Assembly: GCF_900100495.1 (NCBI RefSeq)
Contig: NZ_FNCT01000002.1
Span: 310,001 to 374,000 of the forward strand
Reading direction: 5' to 3'
From: Pseudomonas benzenivorans
Lineage (GTDB): Bacteria; Pseudomonadota; Gammaproteobacteria; Pseudomonadales; Pseudomonadaceae
Length of the DNA: 64,000 nt
The position numbers and the translations under genes are program-made. Positions within the stretch are counted from its first letter, which is position 1, and each line of letters begins with the position of its first letter. The notes under the pieces are model-generated. The model saw only the letters and a program-made list of their open reading frames with translations. It was not told the DNA's origin and searched no databases. Positions 38,469 through 50,368 of the stretch are shown here, piece after piece.

Positions 38469-41005
38469 GATTTCGCCCTAGGCTTGCCCGCCGCCCCGGG
38501 CTTGGGCGGCCCCTTGCGGTGTTTGCTGGGCTTCGCGCCCTTGCCTGCCGGCTTGCCGGTTTCGGTCCTGGCGCGCTCGCCCTTGGCACCCTGGCCTTTG
38601 CCCTTGGCGTCGGCCAGCAGCGATTTTTTCAGCGCACGGCTTTTTTCCACATCGGTATTGCCGGCGCCGGCGCGCTCGCTGCGCCGCCCGGCTCTGTCCG
38701 CCGCCGATTCGAAACCGCCACGACGAGGTCCACCAGGTGCTTCGGCCTTGCCCTGAGCCATTTCGAAGTCGATCTTGCGCTCGTCCAGATCGACCCGCAT
38801 GACCTTCACCTCGACGCTGTCGCCGAGACGGAAGCTGCGCCCGCTACGCTCGCCAGCCAGGCGGTGATGCACTGGATCGAAGTGATAGTAGTCGGCCGGC
38901 AGCGCGGTGACATGCACCAGGCCTTCGACGTAGATGTCGGTCAGCTCGATGAACAGACCGAAACCGGTCACCGCGGTGATCACACCGGGAAAGGTCTCAC
39001 CGACCCGATCCTGCATGAACTCGCATTTCAGCCAGTTCACCACGTCGCGAGTGGCCTCGTCGGCGCGCCGCTCGGACATCGAGCACTGCTCGCCGAGCTG
39101 CTCCAGGGCCGGTTCGTCGTAGGGGTAGATGCGCGCTTTCGGCATGCTTGCGGCACCTACGCGCTTGACATGCGGAGTGTCCTGCTTGGAGCGGACCACA
39201 CTGCGGATCGCCCGATGGATCAGCAAATCCGGGTAGCGGCGAATCGGTGAGGTGAAGTGGGTATAGGCATCGTAGTTCAGCCCGAAGTGCCCCTGATTGT
39301 CGGCGCTATACACCGCCTGGCTCAGCGAGCGCAGCATCACCGTCTGGATCAGATGGTAATCCGGTCGCTCGCGGATACTTTCCAGCAGCGCCTGGTAATC
39401 CTTGGGCGACGGCCCCTCTTTCGCCTTACCGCGATGCAGGGACAGGCCCAGCTCGGTGAGAAAGGCCTTGAGTTTTTCCAGCCGCTCCGGTGGCGGACCG
39501 TCATGCACGCGATACAGCGCCGGGATTTCATGCTTCTGCATGAACGCCGCGGTGGCCACGTTGGCGGCCAGCATGCACTCCTCGATCAGCTTGTGCGCAT
39601 CGTTACGCTCGGTCGGACGAATCTCGGCGATCTTGCGTCCGGCGCCGAAGATGATCCGCGTCTCCTGGGTCTCGAAATCGATGGCGCCGCGCTCGTGCCG
39701 CGCCGCCAACAGCACCTGGTACAACGAATAGAGTTGCTTGAGGTGCGGCAGCACCTCCTTGTACTCGCCGCGCAACGCCTTGCCTTCGCCGCCTTTCGGC
39801 TGTTCGAGCATGGCGCTGACCTTGTTGTAGGTCAGCCGCGCGTGGGAGTGGATCACCGCTTCGTAGAACTGATAGTCGGTCAGCTTGCCGGTTTTCGAGA
39901 TGCTCATCTCGCAGACCATGGCCAGGCGATCGACCTGCGGATTCAGCGAGCAGAGGCCGTTGGACAACTCCTCCGGCAGCATCGGTATCACCCGCTCGGG
40001 GAAATACACCGAGTTGCCGCGCACCTGGGCCTCGGCATCCAGCGCCGAGCCGACCTTCACATAGTGCGAAACGTCGGCGATGGCCACATAGAGTTTCCAG
40101 CCACCGGAGAACAGCCGCCAGTTGCCGCCGCTCTTTTCGCAATACACCGCATCGTCGAAGTCGCGGGCATCTTCGCCGTCGATGGTGACGAAGGGCAGAT
40201 GGCGCAGGTCGACGCGCTTCTCCTTGTCCTTCTCCTCGACCTCCGGCTTGAGCTTGTGCGCTTCCTTGATCACCGCCTCGGGCCAGACATGGGGAATGTC
40301 GTAGCTGCGCAGGGCAACATCGATCTCCATGCCCGGCGCCATGTAGTTGCCGACCACCTCGAGCACATCGCCCTGCGGCTGGAAGCGCGGGGTCGGCCAG
40401 TGGGTGATCTTCACCTCGACGAACTGACCCTGCTTGGCCCCGGCATTGCGCCCCGGAGTGACCAGCACCTCCTGCTGGATCTTCGGGTTGTCGGCGACCA
40501 CGAAGCCGATGCCGCTCTCCTCGTAGTAACGACCGACGATGGTTTCGTGGGCACGGGAAATCACTTCGACGATCGCCCCCTCACGCCGCCCGCGCCGATC
40601 GAGGCCGGACACGCGCGCCAAGGCACGGTCGCCATCGAACACCAGACGCATCTGCGCCGGGCTGAGGAACAGGTCATCGCTGCCGTCGTCAGGGATCAGG
40701 AAGCCGAAGCCATCGCGGTGGCCGCTGATGCGCCCGAGGATCAGATCGAGCTTATCCACCGGCGCATAGGTGCCGCGACGGGTGTAAATCAGTTGACCGT
40801 CACGTTCCATCGCGCGCAGACGGCGGCGCAGTGCCTCGGTCTGCTCTTCGCCGGCGAGCCCCAACTCCTCGAGCAACTGCTCGCGATTCGCCGGGGAACC
40901 GCGCTCGCAGAGGTGCTGCAGGATCAGTTCGCGGCTGGGGATGGGGTTTTCATATTTCTCCGCTTCACGAGCGGCCTCGGGATCGAGGGATTGCCAATCG
41001 GCCAT
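38465..41005 (-). CDS. rnr: Ribonuclease R
   Basis: An 846-residue 3'-5' processive exoribonuclease that degrades structured RNA and takes part in rRNA and tmRNA quality control. Order: winged-helix N-terminus, cold-shock domains, RNB catalytic domain with DARDFDDAV holding active-site aspartates, S1 domain, and a C-terminal Lys/Arg/Gly/Ala-rich tail (about the last 90 residues). ATG 41005 starts MADWQSLDPEAARE. A TATATA-like stretch lies just upstream; no strong promoter was chosen. Confidence 0.96.
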   Translation of the reverse strand: MADWQSLDPEAAREAEKYENPIPSRELILQHLCERGSPANREQLLEELGLAGEEQTEALRRRLRAMERDGQLIYTRRGTYAPVDKLDLILGRISGHRDGFGFLIPDDGSDDLFLSPAQMRLVFDGDRALARVSGLDRRGRREGAIVEVISRAHETIVGRYYEESGIGFVVADNPKIQQEVLVTPGRNAGAKQGQFVEVKITHWPTPRFQPQGDVLEVVGNYMAPGMEIDVALRSYDIPHVWPEAVIKEAHKLKPEVEEKDKEKRVDLRHLPFVTIDGEDARDFDDAVYCEKSGGNWRLFSGGWKLYVAIADVSHYVKVGSALDAEAQVRGNSVYFPERVIPMLPEELSNGLCSLNPQVDRLAMVCEMSISKTGKLTDYQFYEAVIHSHARLTYNKVSAMLEQPKGGEGKALRGEYKEVLPHLKQLYSLYQVLLAARHERGAIDFETQETRIIFGAGRKIAEIRPTERNDAHKLIEECMLAANVATAAFMQKHEIPALYRVHDGPPPERLEKLKAFLTELGLSLHRGKAKEGPSPKDYQALLESIRERPDYHLIQTVMLRSLSQAVYSADNQGHFGLNYDAYTHFTSPIRRYPDLLIHRAIRSVVRSKQDTPHVKRVGAASMPKARIYPYDEPALEQLGEQCSMSERRADEATRDVVNWLKCEFMQDRVGETFPGVITAVTGFGLFIELTDIYVEGLVHVTALPADYYHFDPVHHRLAGERSGRSFRLGDSVEVKVMRVDLDERKIDFEMAQGKAEAPGGPRRGGFESAADRAGRRSERAGAGNTDVEKSRALKKSLLADAKGKGQGAKGERARTETGKPAGKGAKPSKHRKGPPKPGAAGKPRAKS

Positions 41006-41118
41006 TAGAGGGAATTCACCTTGTTTATATACAGTCGGTTTGCCATGTGCCTATTGAAGCGCGAAATCAGGGTCCGGGTCAGCCCGGCATGCAGAATTAA
41101 ATTTCTCGCCAGCGGGGC

Positions 41119-41147
41119 TTTACAAGCCAAATAGGCGTCCGTATAGT
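41119..41147 (+). promoter_or_regulatory. Sigma70 promoter of the tRNA-Leu genes
   Basis: TTTACA (-35, five of six) at 41119-41124 and TATAGT (-10, five of six) at 41142-41147 are separated by exactly 17 bases. TCGCGCCC follows as a GC-rich discriminator, usual for stable RNA promoters. The start would be near 41154, giving a leader of about 57 bases before the first tRNA. Confidence 0.75.
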
Positions 41148-41210
41148 TCGCGCCCACAGCGTCAAGCAGACGTTGTAGCATGAAGCAGATGATCAATCAT
41201 CGGTTTCAGC

Positions 41211-41297
41211 GCCCAGGTGGTGAAATTGGTAGACACGCCAGCTTCAGGTGCTGGTGGCCTTACGGCCGTGGAAGTTCGAGTCTTCTCCTGGGCACCA
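41211..41297 (+). tRNA. tRNA-Leu (anticodon CAG), copy 1
   Basis: An 87-base gene with encoded CCA. Acceptor GCCCAGG pairs with CCTGGGC; D-arm with AAATTGGTAGACACG; anticodon stem CCAGC/GCTGG with loop TTCAGGT, anticodon CAG; the long variable arm GGCC-TTAC-GGCC marks a class II tRNA; T-arm has GTTCGAGTC. It reads the CTG codon, the main Leu codon in this high-GC genome. Confidence 0.97.
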
Positions 41298-41401
41298 ATT
41301 CAAAAAACCGAGCCCATGGCATCGGTTGACGCGTTGACGGAGGCAGTGCTCCGTGCCGGTAGCGGCGATCACTGCGAGGCGATGAGCGATCATTGCACTA
41401 T

Positions 41402-41488
41402 GCCCAGGTGGTGAAATTGGTAGACACGCCAGCTTCAGGTGCTGGTGACCTTACGGTCGTGGAAGTTCGAGTCTTCTCCTGGGCACCA
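41402..41488 (+). tRNA. tRNA-Leu (anticodon CAG), copy 2
   Basis: Same length and structure as copy 1. It differs at two positions in the variable arm, GACC-TTAC-GGTC, and both changes keep a base pair (G-C to A-T), so the structure is preserved. It follows copy 1 by 104 bases and probably shares the promoter at 41119. A strong terminator follows. Confidence 0.97.
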
Positions 41489-41492
41489 ATTC

Positions 41493-41521
41493 AAAAAACC
41501 GAGCCAAGCGCTCGGTTTTTT
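41493..41521 (+). terminator. Rho-independent terminator after the tRNA-Leu pair
   Basis: CCGAGC and GCTCGG form a six-base stem over a five-base loop, flanked by AAAAAA on the left and TTTTTT on the right. The A and T runs extend the stem and make it usable from both sides, for the tRNAs and for the leftward chemoreceptor gene that ends at 41600. Confidence 0.9.
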
Positions 41522-41599
41522 ATTGCCTGCATTTTCCCACGACGGAAGCGGCGGCGCCGGGCGGATCGAGCCCGCCGGAGCACCGCCAACAGCGCTCCG

Positions 41600-43525
41600 C
41601 TATACGCGGAACTGCCCCAGGCTGACTTTCAACTGCGCCGCCAAACCGTCCAGCACCCGCCCACTGCTGGCCGTGGCCGCAACCGCCTCCGCCGCACGCT
41701 GCGCCTCGGCATGAATGACCTCGACCCGCCCGCGCACCGCATCGGCGCCCTGCGCCTGATGGGCGGCCGCCTGGGTCGCCGCATTGATCGCACCGTGCAC
41801 CTCTTCCACCGCAGCCTGTACCGCCTGCTGCACGCGGGCGCTCTCGCGCAATGCCGCCAGGCCTTGATCGGCCTGTTGCCCCGCCTGGCTGATGGCACCA
41901 ACCGCCTCCCGGGCACCTTGCTGCAAGGCCCCGATATGCGCCTGGATATCGCCGGTCGACTGCTGCGTCTTGCTCGCCAGTGCGCGCACTTCATCGGCTA
42001 CCACGGCAAAGCCGCGACCGCTCTCACCCGCGCGCGCGGCTTCGATGGCGGCATTCAGCGCCAACAGATTGGTCTGCTCGGCGATGCCATGGATCACCGT
42101 CAGCACCACCTCGATCTGCTCGCTCTGCCTGGCCAGCCGCTCGATCACCGCCGCGCCGCTCTCGACCCGTCGCACCAACTCCTCGATCGCCGCACCGACC
42201 CGCGTCGCGATTGCCGCATTGTCCTGGGTCGACTGGCGAATCGCCGCCACCCGCCGCAACGCCTCCTGCATGGACTGGCTCTCGGCCTGCGCCTCACTGG
42301 CCATCAGCGCCAGGGCCTGCAAGCTGCCGGCCACCTCGTCACGCTGGCGCTCGGCCGCCGCCTCCGCCGAAGCGCTGCGCGACGCCAGGCTATCGATCTC
42401 CTGCCCGGTACGCACCGCCACCTCACCCGCCTCGCGCACGATCGGCTGCAGCTTGGCGACGAATCGATTGACCGCCGCCGCCATGTCACCCACCTCATCG
42501 CGACTGTCCAGCTCCACGCGCCGAGTCAGATCGCCCTCGCCCTCGGCCAGGTCGTGCAAGGCCGCGATCAGCAGTTGCAGCCGGCTCAGCACCCGCCAGC
42601 CAAGCACCAGCGCCACCGCCAGCAATGCCAGCACACCGACCACCAGGAGCCCAACGGCAATGCGCCAGCGCAGGCTGTCCGCCGCCGTCCGCACCGACCC
42701 CAGGCTGTTCTGCGCCATATCCTGGGTCGCCTGTTGCGCCTCCAGCAGGCGCCGCTGCAGCGCCTGGGTACTGTCGCGCGCGGCTCCGGCCAGGCTGGCA
42801 TCCACCAGTTCGCCGGCATTCTCGGTCAGCGCCGTGAAGCGCTGATCCAGCGCCTGCAGCTCCTGCTCCACCGCAGCCATGGACATGCCCAATTGGATCT
42901 TGCCGATCCGCGCGCCCATGGGGTTGATGTCCAACTCGACGACATAGACCTGCGGATCGCGCGAGGCCGCCTCGACCAACTTGTCCAACGGCGTGTCGCC
43001 CTGCCCGGCCGCGACCAGGGCGCGCACCCGCGAGTCACTGCGGTTGTAATGGCGGGTCAGGCGCTGCCCCTCGGCATCGTAGTAGACGGCGAACAGCACC
43101 GCCGGATCGCGCTGGGCGATTCGCGCGAAAACCGTCAGCGCCGGCACGTCGTCATCCCAAATGGCCTTGGGCGCCACGCCGGCGAGCAACTGCGCCAGCG
43201 CGCTGCCGGACTGCTTGAGGTTCTGCTCCAGCACAGCCCGAAGCTGCTCCCGTTCGGCCGCGAGCCGCTCGGACAAGGCCGAACCGAGGCGCTCGCGGGT
43301 ATTGGCGGACAACGCCGACAAGCCCTGCACCAGTTCGTGCTCGGCCGCCCCCAACTCGCCCGCCAGGCGCTGGCTATCGCCCTCCAGGCGCGCCGCCAGG
43401 TCGGCGACCAGTCCATCGACAGTGCTGCGGGTCAGCCACACGGCCAGCAGCACCTGCACCAACATGGCAACGCCCAGGGCGATGAACACCGGACGCAACA
43501 AGCGGCTATGCAGTAACGAGAACAA
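41600..43525 (-). CDS. Methyl-accepting chemotaxis protein
   Basis: A 641-residue transmembrane chemoreceptor. TM1 near residues 13-33, a periplasmic sensor of about 300 residues with helical, Cache-like content, TM2 near 295-315 ([20 protein letters not shown]), a HAMP domain with [19 protein letters not shown], then the cytoplasmic coiled coil. The signalling tip [19 protein letters not shown] is intact and binds CheA/CheW. TTG 43525 is chosen because AAGGAG lies seven bases upstream; an earlier in-frame TTG is inside the ribosome-binding site. The ligand is unknown. It sits between the tRNAs and purA, matching a PAO1 receptor gene position. Confidence 0.9.
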   Translation of the reverse strand: MFSLLHSRLLRPVFIALGVAMLVQVLLAVWLTRSTVDGLVADLAARLEGDSQRLAGELGAAEHELVQGLSALSANTRERLGSALSERLAAEREQLRAVLEQNLKQSGSALAQLLAGVAPKAIWDDDVPALTVFARIAQRDPAVLFAVYYDAEGQRLTRHYNRSDSRVRALVAAGQGDTPLDKLVEAASRDPQVYVVELDINPMGARIGKIQLGMSMAAVEQELQALDQRFTALTENAGELVDASLAGAARDSTQALQRRLLEAQQATQDMAQNSLGSVRTAADSLRWRIAVGLLVVGVLALLAVALVLGWRVLSRLQLLIAALHDLAEGEGDLTRRVELDSRDEVGDMAAAVNRFVAKLQPIVREAGEVAVRTGQEIDSLASRSASAEAAAERQRDEVAGSLQALALMASEAQAESQSMQEALRRVAAIRQSTQDNAAIATRVGAAIEELVRRVESGAAVIERLARQSEQIEVVLTVIHGIAEQTNLLALNAAIEAARAGESGRGFAVVADEVRALASKTQQSTGDIQAHIGALQQGAREAVGAISQAGQQADQGLAALRESARVQQAVQAAVEEVHGAINAATQAAAHQAQGADAVRGRVEVIHAEAQRAAEAVAATASSGRVLDGLAAQLKVSLGQFRV

Positions 43526-43621
43526 GGCTCCACTCCTTTTCAATCAGGACGACCGACACCCATGGATCGGCCGCAACGCGCAAAGCTGTAACCCCAAGCA
43601 GAAATCGGGCCCAGAAACGAC

Positions 43622-43646
43622 AAAGGGCCGCCTGTGGCGACCCCTT
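43622..43646 (-). terminator. Probable terminator of the purA operon
   Basis: On the minus strand AAGGGGTCGCC pairs with GGCGGCCCTT over an ACA loop with one bulge, and TTTGTCGTTT follows. It lies 19 bases after the purA stop and before the chemoreceptor gene. Confidence 0.6.
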
Positions 43647-43665
43647 GTCGAACTGCTCGTAACGA

Positions 43666-45015
<1,350 letters not shown>

Positions 45016-45054
45016 TCAGGACGGCCGGTCAGGACGACCAGTCTGGACGATCGC

Positions 45055-46242
45055 TCAGGACGCCAGCGGCGCCACTTGCCAACGACCGTCGCACAGCAAC
45101 AACTGACGATCACAACCCGCCTCGTGCGCAGCGCTCGACGCCTGCCCCGGCAGCGCCTGGACCACCCGCGCACCCTCGCCGCGCAAGCGCTGCATCACCT
45201 GCCACAACGCCACATCGTGGCTGTCCGGCGCCCAGATACCGGCAGGCTGCTCGCCGAGCTCCATCTGCCCCAGGCCGACCAGGGTTTTCAGATCGGTGGA
45301 AAAACCCGTGGCGGGACGCGCCCGGCCGAAATCGGCGCCGATGTCGTCATAGCGACCGCCCTGGGCAATCGACTGGCCGACCCCCGGTACGAACGCGGCG
45401 AACACCACGCCGGTGTGATAGCGATAGCCGCGCAATTCGCCAAGATCGAAATACAGCGGCAATTCCGGGTAGCGCAGGCTCAGCGCATCGGCAATCGCCA
45501 TCAGGTCATCCAACGCGGCATGCACCTCGTCCGGCGCCTCGACCAGGCAGGCCTGCGCCAGGTCCAACACTTCACGACCGCCACACAGCTCGGCCAGGGC
45601 GCGCAGCATCTTGCCCAGCGCGGCCGGCAGCGATTCGGTCAAGGCCGCGATGTCATCCATGGCTTTGCGCTGCAGCGCATCGAACAGCTGTTGCTCGACC
45701 TCGCCGGAGAGTCCGGCCGCACGCGCCAGCCCCCGGTAAATACCGACATGCCCAAGGTCCATGTGCACATCCGGCACCCGCGCCAGGTCGAGCATATCCA
45801 CCAGCAGACTGATGACTTCCACGTCGCTGGCCGGACTGCCGTCGCCGTACAGCTCGGCCCCCAACTGGATCGGGCTGCGCGAGGTGGTCAGCGCCCGCGG
45901 CTGGGCGTGCACGACGCTGCCGGCGTAGCACAGGCGATTCGGCCCTTCACGGCGCAAGGTATGCGCATCGATGCGCGCCACCTGCGGCGTGATATCCGCG
46001 CGGAAGCCCATTTGCCGCCCCGACAGCGGGTCGGTCACCTTGAACGTGCGCAGATCCAGATCCTGGCCAGCGCCGGTAAGCAGCGACTCCAGGTATTCGA
46101 TATGCGGCGTCACCACGAATTCATAGCCCCAGCGCTGGAACAGGTCCAGCACCTGGCGACGCGCGACTTCGATGCGCGCCGCGTGCGGCGGCAGTACTTC
46201 TTCGATGCCATCTGGCAGCAGCCAGCGGTCTACCGTTGCCAT
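45055..46242 (-). CDS. hisZ: ATP phosphoribosyltransferase regulatory subunit HisZ
   Basis: A 395-residue protein derived from histidyl-tRNA synthetase. It joins the short-form HisG to make the first enzyme of histidine synthesis and gives it feedback control. HisRS-like motif 2 parts ([13 protein letters not shown]) and [14 protein letters not shown] remain, but the anticodon-binding domain is absent, as in HisZ. Start 46242 ([15 protein letters not shown]) drops 11 residues of a longer frame. Position between DUF2065 and purA is the usual one in Pseudomonas. Confidence 0.94.
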   Translation of the reverse strand: MATVDRWLLPDGIEEVLPPHAARIEVARRQVLDLFQRWGYEFVVTPHIEYLESLLTGAGQDLDLRTFKVTDPLSGRQMGFRADITPQVARIDAHTLRREGPNRLCYAGSVVHAQPRALTTSRSPIQLGAELYGDGSPASDVEVISLLVDMLDLARVPDVHMDLGHVGIYRGLARAAGLSGEVEQQLFDALQRKAMDDIAALTESLPAALGKMLRALAELCGGREVLDLAQACLVEAPDEVHAALDDLMAIADALSLRYPELPLYFDLGELRGYRYHTGVVFAAFVPGVGQSIAQGGRYDDIGADFGRARPATGFSTDLKTLVGLGQMELGEQPAGIWAPDSHDVALWQVMQRLRGEGARVVQALPGQASSAAHEAGCDRQLLLCDGRWQVAPLAS

Positions 46243-46279
46243 TTCGCCATTCCCCTCTTGAACCGGGCGGCACAAGCCT

Positions 46280-46465
46280 TCAGTGAAGCAGATAAAGGAG
46301 AGCTGTTCCCAGCAGCATGCTGGTCAGCCCCATCAGACGCAGTCGTCGATCCGACAGCCTTATCAGTTGTGCGACTGCCCGACGCCATTGACGTGGACAG
46401 AGGAAGGGCAGGATGCCTTCCAGCACCAGCAATAAACAAACCGCAATGCCGACCTGCCGCCACAT
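46280..46465 (-). CDS. DUF2065 small membrane protein
   Basis: A 61-residue protein with two hydrophobic helices ([18 protein letters not shown] and [17 protein letters not shown]) and a basic loop between, the standard DUF2065 layout. It sits between hflC and hisZ, where this family is conserved. ATG 46465 gives the usual length. The function is unknown; association with the HflKC membrane complex is a guess from position. Confidence 0.85.
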   Translation of the reverse strand: MWRQVGIAVCLLLVLEGILPFLCPRQWRRAVAQLIRLSDRRLRLMGLTSMLLGTALLYLLH

Positions 46466-46480
46466 GATTCCCACAGACGC

Positions 46481-46503
46481 AAAAAAGCCGGGATTTTCCC
46501 GGC
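46481..46503 (-). terminator. Terminator or attenuator after hflC
   Basis: On the minus strand GCCGGG and CCCGGC form a six-base stem over AAAAT, followed directly by six T. It is 69 bases after hflC and just before DUF2065. It should partly end the hfq-hflX-hflK-hflC transcript and reduce readthrough to hisZ-purA. Confidence 0.8.
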
Positions 46504-46571
46504 TGCCGCATCATACCACGTTTTCCCGAGCGGTCACCCCGGCGGACGGCTGGCGCCCGCCGGGGCTGACG

Positions 46572-47441
46572 TCAAGGCTTGGATTTCTCCAGATAACGGA
46601 AGAAGTCACTGCCGGGATCCAGCACCAGCACATCACGCTTGTCCGCAAAGCTTTCGCGGTAGGCCTTCAGGCTGCGGTAGAAGGAGTAGAACTCCTGATC
46701 CTGACCGTACGCCTTGGCATAGATGGCCGCCGCCTGGGCATCGCCCTCACCGCGCAACTCTTCCGCTTGCCGGTAGGCTTCGGCCAGCAGCACGCGCTGC
46801 TGGCGGTCGGCATCGGCACGAATCCCTTCCGCCAGCTCCTTACCCTTGGCGCGATGCTCGCGGGCCTCCCGTTCACGCTCCGAGCTCATGCGATCGAAGA
46901 CGCTGCGATTGACCTCCTTCGGCAGGTCGATGGCCTTGACCCGCACATCCACCACCTCGATACCCAGCTCACTCTGCGCGGCACGGTTCAGCGAAGCGGT
47001 CACGTCGGCCATCAGCGCATCACGCTCGCCAGATACCGACTCGTGCAGGGTGCGCTTACCGAACTGGTCGCGCAGCGAAGCTTCCAGACGGCGCGACAGG
47101 CGCTCGTCGGCAATCTGCTTCATGCCGGAGGTTGCCGTGTAGTAACGCTCGGCATCGAGCACCCGCCACTTGGCGAATGCATCGACCATCAGCGCCTTCT
47201 TCTCCAGGGTCAGGAAGCGCGAACTGCTCGCATCGAGCGTCAGCAGGCGCCCATCGAACTTGTGCACCTGATTGACGTAGGGAATCTTCACGTGCAGACC
47301 CGGCTGCACGTCCGGCTGGACGATCCGCCCGAACTGCAACAGCACCGCACGCTCGGTTTGCGCCACTATGTAGAAACTGTTCCAGGCGACCAGCGCCAAC
47401 ACCACGCCAACAATAAGGGCGATCAGCGATTTATTGCTCAT
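46572..47441 (-). CDS. hflC: FtsH regulator HflC (SPFH membrane protein)
   Basis: A 289-residue protein with one N-terminal membrane helix (IALIVGVVLALVAWNSFYIV) and a periplasmic SPFH/band-7 domain starting ERAVLLQFGRIVQPDVQPGL. It forms a large ring with HflK around the FtsH protease and modulates its activity. Its start overlaps the hflK stop (TGATG), so the two are made in step. Confidence 0.95.
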   Translation of the reverse strand: MSNKSLIALIVGVVLALVAWNSFYIVAQTERAVLLQFGRIVQPDVQPGLHVKIPYVNQVHKFDGRLLTLDASSSRFLTLEKKALMVDAFAKWRVLDAERYYTATSGMKQIADERLSRRLEASLRDQFGKRTLHESVSGERDALMADVTASLNRAAQSELGIEVVDVRVKAIDLPKEVNRSVFDRMSSEREREAREHRAKGKELAEGIRADADRQQRVLLAEAYRQAEELRGEGDAQAAAIYAKAYGQDQEFYSFYRSLKAYRESFADKRDVLVLDPGSDFFRYLEKSKP

Positions 47442-48592
47442 CAGCGGCTCTCCCTCGTACGCAGCTCAACCTGCCGCGGATCATTGCTCACCCGCGTTCC
47501 CAGGTCACTGGCGCCCGCGCCCGATATGGCGCTGGGTGCAGCACTGCTGCGCGCGTCGATCATCTTGTCCAACGGCAAGTAGAGCAAGCTGTTCTGCCCC
47601 TTGTCGCCCGTCACCATCACCTTGCTGGTATTGCTCATCAACACCTGCATGGTGTCCAGGTACAGGCGCTCGCGCGTCACCTCGGGCGCCTTGCGGTACT
47701 CGGCGACCAGCGCGGTGAAGCGATCCGCCTCACCCTGGGCGCGCGAAATGACCTCGTCGCGATAACCACTGGCATCCTCGATCAAGCGCTGAGCCTGACC
47801 GCGCGCCTCGGGTACGACACCGTTGGCATAGGTTTCCGCCTGGTTCTTCTCGCGCTGCTCGTCTTCCCGGGCGCGGATCACGTCGTCGAAGGCTTCCTGC
47901 ACCTCGCGCGGGGCCGCCGCGCTCTGCAGGTTGACCTGGGTCACCAGGATGCCGGTGCGGTAGGTATCGAGGAACCGCTGCAAGCGTTCCTTGACCTCAC
48001 TGGCCATCAGCTCACGGCCTTCGGTCAGCACCTGGTCCATCTCGGTGGAGCCGACCACATGGCGCACGGCGCTATCGGTGGCATGCTCCAAACTGATCTC
48101 GGGCTGATCGACGTTGAGCACGAAGTCCTGCAGGTTACCGATCTTGTACTGCACGGTCAGCGGCACTTCGATGATGTTCTCGTCCTCGGTGAGCATCTGC
48201 CCCTGCTTGCTGTAGGCGCGCTCGCGGGTGACGTTCTCCTGGAATTTGCGATCGATCGGTGGGAAATAGATGTTCAGGCCCGGGCCGACGGTCTCGTAGT
48301 ACTTGCCGAAGCGCAGCACGACCGCCTGCTCCTGCTCATCGACCACATAGATCGCGCTATACAACCAGACGACCGCCAGCAGCGCCAAGCCCACGAACAG
48401 CAGGCCGAAACCACCCTTGCCGGAGCCCTCGTCGCCGCCACGTTTCTTACTGCCACCGAACAGCCCGTTCAGGCTTTCCTGTAGCTTGCGGAAGGCTTCA
48501 TCGAGATCCGGCGGCCCCTTGCGGTCGCCACCTTTGCGGCCACCCCAAGGATCCTGATTATTCGAGTTGCCACCCGGCTCATTCCAAGCCAT
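47441..48592 (-). CDS. hflK: FtsH regulator HflK (SPFH membrane protein)
   Basis: A 383-residue partner of HflC. The N-terminus MAWNEPGGNSNNQDPWGG is Gly/Asn-rich and cytoplasmic, followed by a membrane helix (FGLLFVGLALLAVVWLYSAIYV, about 65-86) and the SPFH domain with EQEQAVVLRFGKYYETVGPG. ATG 48592 is the conserved start. It follows hflX on the same strand by about 100 bases. Confidence 0.95.
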   Translation of the reverse strand: MAWNEPGGNSNNQDPWGGRKGGDRKGPPDLDEAFRKLQESLNGLFGGSKKRGGDEGSGKGGFGLLFVGLALLAVVWLYSAIYVVDEQEQAVVLRFGKYYETVGPGLNIYFPPIDRKFQENVTRERAYSKQGQMLTEDENIIEVPLTVQYKIGNLQDFVLNVDQPEISLEHATDSAVRHVVGSTEMDQVLTEGRELMASEVKERLQRFLDTYRTGILVTQVNLQSAAAPREVQEAFDDVIRAREDEQREKNQAETYANGVVPEARGQAQRLIEDASGYRDEVISRAQGEADRFTALVAEYRKAPEVTRERLYLDTMQVLMSNTSKVMVTGDKGQNSLLYLPLDKMIDARSSAAPSAISGAGASDLGTRVSNDPRQVELRTRESR

Positions 48593-48689
48593 AGCGCTCT
48601 CCATACTGATAAAGCAAAGACGCGCCCACGGCGCGCCCGCCAATGCTACCGAATGCCCGCGATCAGCGGCAAAGTCACTGTCGCAGGCT

Positions 48690-49991
48690 TTATTGCAAAG
48701 TGTGTTGCTCGATGAACTCTAGCGGCTGCAGTCCTTCGCGGCTAACCAGCCGATTCAGCTCAATCCGCGGCAGACGCACCGCCAGCAGGCTGCTGCCGTC
48801 CTCGGCATGTCCTTCGCTCTGTACCGCCCCCAGGGCGAAGAACTGTGCGCGCAAGCGTGCCAGACGCTGGGGCAGGCACAGGGTCCCGACAAACAGGTCG
48901 TCACCCAACAGCTCGGCAATCGCCTGCTTGAGCAGCGGCAAACCCCGCCCATCGCGGGCCGACAGCCAAACTCGCAGCGGCTTGCCGTCGGCGTCGCGCT
49001 GGATTTGCGGTTCGACCCCCTCGAGCAGGTCGAGCTTGTTGTAGACCTCGAGCAGCGGTAGCGCTTGCGCACCAATCTCCCCCAGCACGGCCATCACCTG
49101 CTCGATCTGCGCCATTCGCTCCGGCTCATGGGCATCGATGACGTGCAGCAACAAGTCGGAGTTGCTCGATTCCTCGAGCGTCGCGCGGAACGCTTCGACC
49201 AGCTTGTGCGGCAGGTGGCGGATGAAGCCCACGGTATCGGCCAACACTATCGGCCCCAGGTCGTCCAGCTCCAGGCGACGCAGGGTCGGATCGAGGGTGG
49301 CGAACAGTTGATTGGCGGCGTAGACATCCGACTCGGTCAAGGCATTGAACAGGGTGGACTTGCCGGCGTTGGTATAGCCGACCAGGGAAACCGAGGGGAT
49401 GTCCGCGCGCTTGCGTCCGCGCCGCGCCTGCTCGCGCTGGCTGCGCACCTTCTCGAGTTTCTGCTTGATCTGGCGGATGCGCACCCGCAGCAAGCGGCGG
49501 TCGGTTTCCAGTTGGGTCTCGCCGGGACCGCGCAGACCGATGCCGCCCTTCTGCCGCTCCAGGTGAGTCCAGCCACGCACCAGTCGCGTGCTCAAGTGAT
49601 CCAGTTGAGCCAGCTCGACCTGCAGCTTGCCCTCATGGGTGCGCGCGCGCTGGGCGAAAATGTCGAGAATCAGCCCGGTACGATCCAGTACGCGACACTC
49701 GAATACCCGCTCGAGGTTGCGCTCCTGGCTGGGCGTGAGGACATGGTTGAAGATCACCAGGTCCGCCTCGACAGCGTTGACCTGGTCGCGCAACTCCTCG
49801 ACCTTGCCACTGCCAATCAGGTATTTCGCGGTCAGCCGGGTGCTCGGCACATTGAGGAAGGCCACAATGTCAGCACCGGCAGAGAGGGCCAACTCTTGAA
49901 ATTCCTGCGGATCTTCGCGCGCCTCGGAATCTTGGCCGTCCAGATGAACCAGAATGGCCCGTTCTCCCCCTTCATGGCGCTCGAAGAACAA
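48690..49991 (-). CDS. hflX: Ribosome-associated GTPase HflX
   Basis: A 433-residue GTPase that splits stalled 70S ribosomes, mainly after heat stress. N-terminal ATP-binding-like domain, then G-domain with G1 GYTNAGKST, G3 DTVGFIRHLPH and G4 NKLD. The conserved GGIGLRGPGETQLETDRR linker precedes it. The start is TTG 49991, five bases after AGGAGG. It follows hfq by 14 bases and is almost certainly co-transcribed. Confidence 0.94.
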   Translation of the reverse strand: MFFERHEGGERAILVHLDGQDSEAREDPQEFQELALSAGADIVAFLNVPSTRLTAKYLIGSGKVEELRDQVNAVEADLVIFNHVLTPSQERNLERVFECRVLDRTGLILDIFAQRARTHEGKLQVELAQLDHLSTRLVRGWTHLERQKGGIGLRGPGETQLETDRRLLRVRIRQIKQKLEKVRSQREQARRGRKRADIPSVSLVGYTNAGKSTLFNALTESDVYAANQLFATLDPTLRRLELDDLGPIVLADTVGFIRHLPHKLVEAFRATLEESSNSDLLLHVIDAHEPERMAQIEQVMAVLGEIGAQALPLLEVYNKLDLLEGVEPQIQRDADGKPLRVWLSARDGRGLPLLKQAIAELLGDDLFVGTLCLPQRLARLRAQFFALGAVQSEGHAEDGSSLLAVRLPRIELNRLVSREGLQPLEFIEQHTLQ

Positions 49992-50005
49992 TGCAACCTC
50001 CTAAA

Positions 50006-50293
<288 letters not shown>

Positions 50294-50368
50294 TTAATAG
50301 TTTTAGTAAACCCACGAACAGCTTTACGGCCGCTTTACCCCCAAGGATAGACGGCCAATGGCAAGGTC

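Noticed and set aside
39257..41008. 583-codon open frame opposite rnr
   Set aside because: Antisense shadow; composition and lack of motifs.
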